Part shown: piece by piece, positions 1-6,267 of the stretch
Numbering within the stretch: position 1 is the first letter of the stretch
How the letters are laid out: each line of letters begins with the position of its first letter
Origin: Bacteroidota bacterium
Lineage (GTDB): Bacteria; Bacteroidota; Bacteroidia; Bacteroidales; Paludibacteraceae
Assembly (NCBI GenBank): GCA_021804525.1
Contig: JAJZHJ010000059.1
Coordinates: 1-7,621, forward strand
DNA length: 7,621 nt
Reading direction: 5' to 3'
Position numbers and translations under genes: made by a program
Notes under the pieces: generated by a model
The model's input: the letters and a program-made list of their open reading frames with translations, nothing else
What the model was told of the DNA's origin: nothing
Database searches by the model: none

Positions 1-13
1 AATTTCTTATCTC

Positions 14-55
14 AAAAAAAAAACGTCCTTCCGTCTGAAACGGAAGGACGTTTTT
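14..55 (-). terminator. Strong intrinsic terminator after the GH3 gene
   Basis: A perfect 16-base inverted repeat pairs 19-34 with 40-55 around a 5-base loop (35-39). In the minus-strand RNA the stem is followed by an uninterrupted run of U, because bases 14-23 are all A on the plus strand. It begins 20 bases beyond the stop codon of the glycoside hydrolase gene, where a rho-independent terminator would be expected. The plus-strand RNA would also end the stem in five U (51-55), so it could work in both directions, but the minus-strand U tract is longer and better. Stem, loop and tract are read directly; termination is inferred. Confidence 0.93.
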
Positions 56-75
56 GCATCCTTTCTAATGCTTTT

Positions 76-2376
76 TTAATCCTGTTCTTTTGGAGTCATT
101 ACATGCAACAGAAAATTCGGATAGAGCACGTTATGGACTCTTTCCACGATCAATCGGCGTGGCAGCGTAAAGGTTGCTTTTGCCCGAATGTCATCGGACG
201 AATCGCCAATGTGCACTTGATAACTGCCTTTGTCGGCTACCCATGCGCTGATGCCGCTCCAGAACGAAGCTAAATCGCTTGCGTGCAAGGTGAACGTCAA
301 TGTCTGACTCTCGTTGGGTTTCAACAGGTTGGTTTTGGCAAATGCTTTCAATTCCTGCATCGGTTTGTCGATCTGTTTCTTTGGAGCATCGAGATAAAGT
401 TCTGCAACCTCTTTTCCGGCAACTTTGCCCACATTGGTTACTTTCACTGTGACGGTTATCTCTTTGTTGAATACCGTATCGCTCAACGTTACGTCCGAAA
501 AGCGAAATTGCGTGTAAGAAAGACCATAGCCAAACGGATAGGCTGTCGGTACATGGAAGGTTTCATAATAACGATAGCCCACATAAATGCCGTCGGTATA
601 GAATGCGTTGACGGGATTGTTCTTGGGTTCGCCCGGGAAAGTAGCTGCCGAAGGGACATCGGCATATTTCATCGGGAAACTTTCAGCTAATTTGCCGGAA
701 GGATCGACGGCTCCCTTCAAAAGATCGACTAAGGCATTAGCGCCTTGTTGCCCGGGCTGCCATGCCAGCATGACAGCGTCCGGTTCGGCGCGCCAACTGG
801 CTGTTTCGATGGGAGAACCAATGTTGAGTACGACGATCACTTTCTTCTTAGCTGCATGATAGGCTTGACATACATCATGAATCAGTGCTTGTTCGGTAGA
901 GGTCAATGTGAAACTTTCCACCGTGCGATCGGCACCTTCGCCTGCCTGACGTCCAATGGTGATAACGGCTATGTCCGAATTCTTCACTTGTGCATCAATG
1001 AATGCTTGCGATAATGGCACTTCCGGCTCATACGCAATCACCTGTTTCCGATCCTGTTCTTTGGTTTTGTTCAATACGGAATCAATGTATTGTTTGTAGG
1101 CATCGGCCACCGGTCGTGTCAACTTATACCCGGCATCGGTCATGGCATCATCAATGGAAGCTGCGTGGTCATAATTCACTTCGCCGCTGCCAGTTCCACC
1201 AACCATAAAACGATAGGATGTTTTGCCGAAAAGAGCGATGCGCTTAACCTTTTTGGTAAATGGGAGTGCCTGGTTGTCATTTTTCAATAGCACCATTCCT
1301 TCGGCAGCGGCTTCGCGGGCAACGGCAGCATGAGCAACCAAATCGGGGTGATAGGTTGGTACAAAGCCTTTGAAACGGGGAGTTTTCTCAATCAGTTGCA
1401 GAATGGAAACGATGTTGCGATCGAGCACTTTCACGCTGATGGTTTTATCCCTTATGGCTTGCATCAAAACAGGACGTTGAGAATCGCCGGGTTCTAAGAG
1501 GTCGTTGCCGGCATTCATTTGCGCTACCGGATCGTCGCCACCCCACCAGTCGGACATCACCATGCCTTTGAATCCCCATTCTTTGCGTAAAATAGTGGTC
1601 AACAAATCACGGTTCTGCGAGGTGTAAAACCCATTCAATCGGTTGTACGACGACATGACAGTCCAGGGATCACTCTCTTTGACGGCTATTTCAAAGCCTT
1701 TGAGATATATTTCGCGCAAAGCACGTTGGCTGATTACCGCGTTTATAGAGGTACGGTTTGTTTCGATGTTGTTGGCATCAAAATGTTTGATGGATGTCCC
1801 GACTCCATTTGACTGAATGCCACGAACCAATGCTGCGGCCATTTTACCGGCAATCAACGGATCTTCGGAGAAATACTCGAAATCACGGCCACATAACGGG
1901 TTTCGTTGAATGTTTAATGCAGGGGCAAGAAGAACGTCCGATCCATATTCCAACACTTCATTTCCCATCGCTTCGCCAACTTTTTCTTCCAATGCTGTAT
2001 TCCAGGTGGAAGCCATAACCGTTGCCGTTGGGAAAGCGGTGCAGTAGAACGGATGAGCATGTTCGCTTTGTTTGGGTTCAATGCGCAAACCTGCAGGTCC
2101 GTCGGTCAACACTGCCGGTGTGATTCCCAAGCGTGGAATGCCATAGGTCAATCCGGCTTCTCCCTGAAGTAACACGGTTTTGGGGCCGGTAGCAGGATTC
2201 GTCCAGCTACGGTCGCCTAATCCCATGACCATATCCACTTTTTCCTGAAGCGTCATGGCGGAGATAATGTTTTTAATGCTGTCTTTGCCAAGTTGTGGCA
2301 ATGGTTGGGTCTGTGCACTAAGTGCAAACGAGACCAACAACACGCTAAGTAAAAGATTGAGTTTTTTCATACGCAT
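76..2376 (-). CDS. Secreted glycoside hydrolase family 3, probable beta-glucosidase
   Basis: This 766-residue retaining GH3 enzyme probably releases non-reducing terminal beta-linked glucose, or a related sugar, from oligosaccharides in the periplasm or at the cell surface. Residues 1-22 form a Sec signal peptide (MRMKK, hydrophobic core, likely cut near ALSA-Q) with no lipobox cysteine. The N-terminal barrel (about 35-335) has TDGPAGLR (91-98), GRDFEYFSEDP (163-173), KHF (197-199) and the nucleophile D276 in MSDWWGG. The alpha/beta domain (about 350-575) has VLLKND, GGTGSGEVN (393-401) and the probable acid/base E480 in GRQAGEGADR. A fibronectin-III-like domain follows (about 637-735), then a 27-residue tail. 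There is no PA14 insert, so the layout is the compact three-domain type. GH3 also includes xylosidases and exo-glucanases, so substrate is inferred. M3 at 2370 is an alternative start; no Shine-Dalgarno is seen at either. It is the last gene before the terminator at 14-55. Confidence 0.93.
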   Translation of the reverse strand: MRMKKLNLLLSVLLVSFALSAQTQPLPQLGKDSIKNIISAMTLQEKVDMVMGLGDRSWTNPATGPKTVLLQGEAGLTYGIPRLGITPAVLTDGPAGLRIEPKQSEHAHPFYCTAFPTATVMASTWNTALEEKVGEAMGNEVLEYGSDVLLAPALNIQRNPLCGRDFEYFSEDPLIAGKMAAALVRGIQSNGVGTSIKHFDANNIETNRTSINAVISQRALREIYLKGFEIAVKESDPWTVMSSYNRLNGFYTSQNRDLLTTILRKEWGFKGMVMSDWWGGDDPVAQMNAGNDLLEPGDSQRPVLMQAIRDKTISVKVLDRNIVSILQLIEKTPRFKGFVPTYHPDLVAHAAVAREAAAEGMVLLKNDNQALPFTKKVKRIALFGKTSYRFMVGGTGSGEVNYDHAASIDDAMTDAGYKLTRPVADAYKQYIDSVLNKTKEQDRKQVIAYEPEVPLSQAFIDAQVKNSDIAVITIGRQAGEGADRTVESFTLTSTEQALIHDVCQAYHAAKKKVIVVLNIGSPIETASWRAEPDAVMLAWQPGQQGANALVDLLKGAVDPSGKLAESFPMKYADVPSAATFPGEPKNNPVNAFYTDGIYVGYRYYETFHVPTAYPFGYGLSYTQFRFSDVTLSDTVFNKEITVTVKVTNVGKVAGKEVAELYLDAPKKQIDKPMQELKAFAKTNLLKPNESQTLTFTLHASDLASFWSGISAWVADKGSYQVHIGDSSDDIRAKATFTLPRRLIVERVHNVLYPNFLLHVMTPKEQD

Positions 2377-2440
2377 AAAAAATTTAAAGAAGAAAAGGTC
2401 TTTTTGAATAGAAAAATGGAAAACAATATCTGGAAGTTAG

Positions 2441-2498
2441 AGAAGATACAAGAAGTTATAATGGCTCAATATATTGTTGATGATATGAATATTGTCAA
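2441..2498 (-). promoter_or_regulatory. Candidate promoter region for the GH3 gene (weak)
   Basis: The 136 bases between parE and the GH3 gene are AT-rich and hold no terminator-like hairpin, so read-through from parE is possible. Two imperfect minus-strand promoter candidates are visible. One is ATTG (2470-2467), 18 bases, TATCTTCT (2448-2441), resembling the Bacteroidota TTTG / TAnnTTTG pattern. The other is TTGACA (2498-2493), 17 bases, AATATA (2475-2470). The first would give a leader of about 60 bases. A 10-base palindrome, CAATATATTG (2467-2476), overlaps both. None matches consensus perfectly, so this is a low-confidence call. Confidence 0.3.
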
Positions 2499-2512
2499 TA
2501 GACGTTGATTGC

Positions 2513-4375
2513 TTATTCCGCCATATCTTCTTCTACCACTAAATTTCCGATGATAAACTCCTGGCGCTCGGGAGTGTTGCTGCCCATGTAGAATTCGAGC
2601 AAGGTGGCTACGGAATCTTCTTTTTTCAATGTGACAGGATCCAAGCGCATATCTTTGCCGATAAAGTGACGAAACTCGTCGGGCGAAATTTCTCCCAACC
2701 CTTTAAATCGGGTCATCTCGGGACTTGGTCCTAACTTGTTGATAGCGGCAATTTTCTCTTCATCGCTGTAGCAATAAATAGTCTCTTTCTTGTTGCGTAC
2801 TCTGAAAAGCGGCGTTTGCAGAATGTAAACATGTCCTTTCTTAACTAAGTCGGGGAAAAATTGCAGGAAGAAAGTCAGCAATAGCAAGCGAATGTGCATC
2901 CCGTCATTGTCGGCATCGGTGGCAACGATCACCTTGTTATAGCGTAACCCTTCTACGCCATCTTCAATGTTGAGAGCGGCTTGCAAGAGATTAAACTCTT
3001 CGTTTTCATACACTATTTTTTTCGTCAGGCCGAATGTGTTGAGTGGTTTCCCTTTAAGACTAAACACTGCTTGGGTATTGACATCGCGGCTTTTGGTGAT
3101 GGAGCCGCTGGCCGAATCTCCTTCGGTGATAAAGATCATCGACGTATCTCGATCTGCCCCTTTAGCATCATTGTAATGTAACCGACAATCACGCAATTTT
3201 TTATTGTGTAAACTTACTTTCTTAGCCTGTTCCCGTGCTAATTTGGTTACACCAGCAATGGCTTTGCGCTCTTTTTCCGAGTCTTGAATTTTGTGTAAGA
3301 GAATATCAGCAGTTTCAGGATTCTTATGCAGAAAGTTATCAACCTCTTTTTTGACAAAATCGCCAATGAATTTATTGACCGAAGGGCCATTCGGGCCTAT
3401 GTCTTTTGATCCAAGTCGAATTTTTGTCTGTGATTCGAAAATAGGTTCTTCCACACTAATGGCGACAGCCGCAACCAACCCGTTACGAATATCGGACAGC
3501 TCCATATTTTTGTTGTAGAACTCTTTGATGGTACGGGCTATTGCTTCGCGAAAAGCACTTTGATGGGTACCGCCCTGCGTGGTGTGTTGTCCGTTGACAA
3601 ACGAATAATATTCTTCTCCGTATTGATCGCTGTGAGTAAAGGCTATTTCAATGTCTTCTCCTTTCAGATGAACGATGGGGTAGAGTGTTTCTGCTGTGAT
3701 GTTCTCGTTTAATAGATCGAGCAATCCGTTTTTGGCAAAGAACTTTTTGGAATTGAAGAAAATAGCTAATCCGGTATTTAAATAGGCATAATTGCGCAAC
3801 ATCGTTTCGATATGTTCTTCGCGAAAGGTGTATGTGCCGAATACTGTTTCATCAGGAGTGAAATCAACGCGTGTGCCGTTGGGTTCGGTTGTTGGTTTCA
3901 ATGGCTCTTCCGAGACTAATTTGCCGCTGGAAAATGTAGCCCGTTTAACGGAACCTTCGCGATAACTTTCGACGATAAATAGCGACGACAATGCGTTGAC
4001 GGCTTTCGTGCCAATACCGTTAAGACCGACTGATTTCTTAAATGCTTTTGAATCGTATTTCCCCCCTGTGTTGAGAATGGATACAGCGTCCACCATTTTT
4101 CCTAACGGAATGCCCCGCCCATAATCGCGCAAACTAACGGCGTTGTTTTGCAAAGTGACCTGAATCGTTGTTCCGGCTCCCATGCGAAACTCATCGATAG
4201 AATTGTCGATAATTTCTTTGAATAAGACATAAATCCCGTCATCGGCATACGTGCCGTCACCTAATTTACCAATGTACATGCCGGGACGTCGGCGCACATG
4301 TTCAAGCCCTTCGAGGGTAATGATGTTGTCGTCTGTGTATTGATTTGATTGAGCGTTGAGTTTGATTTCGTCCAT
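2513..4375 (-). CDS. parE: DNA topoisomerase IV subunit B (ParE)
   Basis: ParE is the ATPase/TOPRIM subunit of topoisomerase IV. With ParC it uses ATP to pass one duplex through another, decatenating replicated chromosomes in the cytoplasm. The 620-residue protein is complete. The GHKL ATPase domain has E54 and N58 in [12 protein letters not shown]84 in RDYGRGIP and the glycine-rich [14 protein letters not shown] (117-130). The transducer domain has the QTK loop (316-318). The TOPRIM domain has E418 in [11 protein letters not shown] and the acidic triad D487/D489/D491 in [22 protein letters not shown] (556-568) marks the C-terminal region. [14 protein letters not shown] and [11 protein letters not shown] favour ParE over GyrB, whose equivalents read EGDSAGGSA and LRGKILN. 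The start is supported by a -7 element about 20 bases upstream. parC is not adjacent in this window: the next gene is a glycoside hydrolase. Confidence 0.95.
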   Translation of the reverse strand: MDEIKLNAQSNQYTDDNIITLEGLEHVRRRPGMYIGKLGDGTYADDGIYVLFKEIIDNSIDEFRMGAGTTIQVTLQNNAVSLRDYGRGIPLGKMVDAVSILNTGGKYDSKAFKKSVGLNGIGTKAVNALSSLFIVESYREGSVKRATFSSGKLVSEEPLKPTTEPNGTRVDFTPDETVFGTYTFREEHIETMLRNYAYLNTGLAIFFNSKKFFAKNGLLDLLNENITAETLYPIVHLKGEDIEIAFTHSDQYGEEYYSFVNGQHTTQGGTHQSAFREAIARTIKEFYNKNMELSDIRNGLVAAVAISVEEPIFESQTKIRLGSKDIGPNGPSVNKFIGDFVKKEVDNFLHKNPETADILLHKIQDSEKERKAIAGVTKLAREQAKKVSLHNKKLRDCRLHYNDAKGADRDTSMIFITEGDSASGSITKSRDVNTQAVFSLKGKPLNTFGLTKKIVYENEEFNLLQAALNIEDGVEGLRYNKVIVATDADNDGMHIRLLLLTFFLQFFPDLVKKGHVYILQTPLFRVRNKKETIYCYSDEEKIAAINKLGPSPEMTRFKGLGEISPDEFRHFIGKDMRLDPVTLKKEDSVATLLEFYMGSNTPERQEFIIGNLVVEEDMAE

Positions 4376-4395
4376 AATTTTCCCTATTGTTGTGG

Positions 4396-4403
4396 CAAAG
4401 ATA
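4396..4403 (-). promoter_or_regulatory. Probable parE promoter, -7 element TATCTTTG
   Basis: On the minus strand these bases read TATCTTTG, a perfect match to the Bacteroidota housekeeping -7 consensus TAnnTTTG. Transcription would start around 4391, giving a leader of about 15 bases before the ATG at 4375. No TTTG is present at the expected -33 spacing; the bases there are in a C-rich stretch. The match is seen directly; promoter activity is inferred. Together with the hairpin at 4470-4517 it suggests that parE starts its own transcript. Confidence 0.55.
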
Positions 4404-4469
4404 ACGTTTTTTGTTCGGAATGTGGGGCCGCCGAGCGTTCAATTTTGTGATCTATGTAGCTTTTTCCTA

Positions 4470-4517
4470 AACAAAGAAAGGTTCACTTTCTGTGGGAGAA
4501 GTAAACCTTTCTTTGTT
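4470..4517 (-). terminator. Long hairpin after the POT gene, probable terminator or 3' stabiliser
   Basis: Bases 4470-4488 pair with 4499-4517 to form a 19-base-pair stem with a 10-base loop (4489-4498), starting 31 bases after the transporter stop codon. The only non-Watson-Crick position is 4484/4503: it is a C-A mismatch in plus-strand RNA but a G-U wobble in minus-strand RNA, so only the minus-strand transcript forms an unbroken helix. The 3' arm is U-rich (CUUUCUUUGUU) but the stem is followed by UAGGAAAAA, not a clean U run. Termination may therefore be partial, or the hairpin may protect the 3' end of the message. Confidence 0.7.
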
Positions 4518-4548
4518 AGATGTCTTGATATATAACGTTGTAAATTAA

Positions 4549-6222
4549 TTATTTGGTTACTAATTCCAATTTTTTCAAGATGCTAAACATAAAGAGTGCC
4601 GAAACCAAACAACAAACAACTAAGATGCTCCAAACCGACCATACAGGCAGTGTGCTCCAAAGATTACCAATTACAGCTGTCAGAGCATTACCAACAGCGG
4701 TGGCTACAAACCAGCCGCCCATCATAAGTCCTTTGTATTTTGGAGGCGCCACGCGCGAAACAAATGAAATACCCATCGGACTTAAGAATAATTCGGCGAA
4801 AGTCAAGGTCAGGTAGGTGCCGATTAACCAATCGGGTGAAACTAATGTTGGACTGACCCCTCCCGTTACTTGAAGTTGTGCAGGCGACATCAAGCCCAAA
4901 GAACCGATTGCTAAGATTGAGAAACCAACAGCGGCTATTAACATCCCAATACTGATCTTGCGAGGTGACGATGGTTCTTTGTTCCGTTTGCTTAACCAGG
5001 AAAAGAGCCACACAAAAATTGGTGTGAGAATGATGATAAAGAAAGGATTGAATTGTTGGAAAATTTGAGGAGTCAGGCTCATTTCGGCAGGAAGCGATTT
5101 GTAAACGAATATGATACTCGTAAGAGCTGCCAGCCCAACGAGCACAGATATGATCCTGCCCCGTTTTTCTTTCGTTTGAATGAGATTAAAAATGCTATAA
5201 ACCAACGCAATTAATAATGTGAGGCTGAGAAGAGAAAATCCAATGCGCGTAAATCCTGAAACGGTTGAAACAGTGTAATCACGGGCAAAGAAAGTCATGG
5301 TGAGTCCATTTTGTTGAAAAGACATCCAGAAGAAGATAACAACGGCAAATACCAACAACAAAGCAACAATGCGATCTTTCGTTTGTTTCGGAGTCAATTC
5401 TTCAATGTGATTGTTGGCCGTATTGGGTTTGTTGGCATTGTAATCGGCATATTTGTATGTTTTTTTGAAAACAATAAAAATGGCAATCGATACAACAAGA
5501 GAAAAACAAGCAACACCAAATCCATAATTGTAGGCATTGCTAAGCCTTTGGATATAATTTTGCGAAAAGTCAGCTAAATGGTTACTCGCTCCTGTTATTT
5601 GTGTTTCAGCCATTTGCTTTAATTGAGACAAACCATCGGTACTAATGGTATGTGAAAGGAATTGATGTGCTAAAGCCGGTATTTGTGCTTGGTAAGTCAA
5701 GGCATGTTGATGGAGGCTGAAGTTTGTAATCCATTCTGCCATGGAAGGAGCAAAGAAAGCGCCAATATTGATACACATGTAGAAAATACTAAAAGCGACA
5801 TCCCGTTTGCTGCTATACTTTGGGTCATCATACAAATTTCCCACAAGTACTTGTAAATTTCCCTTGAATAAACCTGTTCCAATAGTAATCAGGGATAACG
5901 CTCCTATCATGGCAATTAGTGAAAAATGCTGGTCGTTGTTCGGAATAGCCAAAAGCAGATATCCAAAAAACATGACCACAATGCCGACCATAATAGTTTT
6001 CCCGTAACCAAACCATTTGTCAGCCAAATAACCACCAATTAGCGGCATGAAATAAACGGCTCCCATGAAAATACCGTAAATGGTGCTGGTTGTCCCTTTG
6101 TCGAAACCAAATTTAGCTTGTAGATAGAGTACAAAGATGGCTAACATGGTGTAGAAACCAAACCGTTCGCCGGTATTAGCAAGCGCCAAAGGCAATAATC
6201 CTTTTGGGTGATCTTTAAACAT
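4549..6222 (-). CDS. Proton-coupled oligopeptide transporter, POT/PTR2 family (MFS)
   Basis: This 557-residue inner-membrane symporter of the POT family probably imports di- and tripeptides with protons. Family signatures are the ERFGFY motif in TM1 (19-24), GGYLADKWFGYGKTI (63-77) at the TM2-TM3 loop, K120 in GLFKGNLQVLVGNLY (117-131) in TM4, FYMCINIGAFFAP (147-159) in TM5, and the late-helix signature with E477 in FAELFLSPMGISFVS (475-489). About 14 hydrophobic segments are visible, fitting bacterial POTs with two extra helices between the two six-helix bundles. Two features are unusual. The first Glu of the ExxER proton-coupling motif is N16, and about 70 residues are inserted between TM5 and TM6, predicted periplasmic. 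The gene starts 45 bases after the upstream secreted protein and no terminator separates them, so co-transcription is likely. Family is firm; substrate is inferred. Confidence 0.92.
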   Translation of the reverse strand: MFKDHPKGLLPLALANTGERFGFYTMLAIFVLYLQAKFGFDKGTTSTIYGIFMGAVYFMPLIGGYLADKWFGYGKTIMVGIVVMFFGYLLLAIPNNDQHFSLIAMIGALSLITIGTGLFKGNLQVLVGNLYDDPKYSSKRDVAFSIFYMCINIGAFFAPSMAEWITNFSLHQHALTYQAQIPALAHQFLSHTISTDGLSQLKQMAETQITGASNHLADFSQNYIQRLSNAYNYGFGVACFSLVVSIAIFIVFKKTYKYADYNANKPNTANNHIEELTPKQTKDRIVALLLVFAVVIFFWMSFQQNGLTMTFFARDYTVSTVSGFTRIGFSLLSLTLLIALVYSIFNLIQTKEKRGRIISVLVGLAALTSIIFVYKSLPAEMSLTPQIFQQFNPFFIIILTPIFVWLFSWLSKRNKEPSSPRKISIGMLIAAVGFSILAIGSLGLMSPAQLQVTGGVSPTLVSPDWLIGTYLTLTFAELFLSPMGISFVSRVAPPKYKGLMMGGWFVATAVGNALTAVIGNLWSTLPVWSVWSILVVCCLVSALFMFSILKKLELVTK

Positions 6223-6267
6223 AGAATAAAATTTAGGTAATGATGAACAATTATTGATTATAACAAG

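Noticed and set aside
283..690. Plus-strand open frame of 135 codons inside the GH3 gene
   Set aside because: It lies opposite a strongly supported GH3 gene, its translation is rich in Cys, Phe and Arg without domain features, and it has no promoter or leader. It is an antisense shadow.
2467..2476. Ten-base palindrome CAATATATTG as an operator
   Set aside because: It is short, in very AT-rich DNA, and has no second copy or known regulator match; noted only under the weak promoter region.
2513..4375. Assignment as gyrB instead of parE
   Set aside because: The TOPRIM surroundings ([19 protein letters not shown]) and the [11 protein letters not shown] opening fit ParE; GyrB reads differently at these points.
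4553..5577. Several plus- and minus-strand open frames overlapping the POT gene
   Set aside because: All overlap well-matched transporter codons in other frames and show no recognisable protein features.
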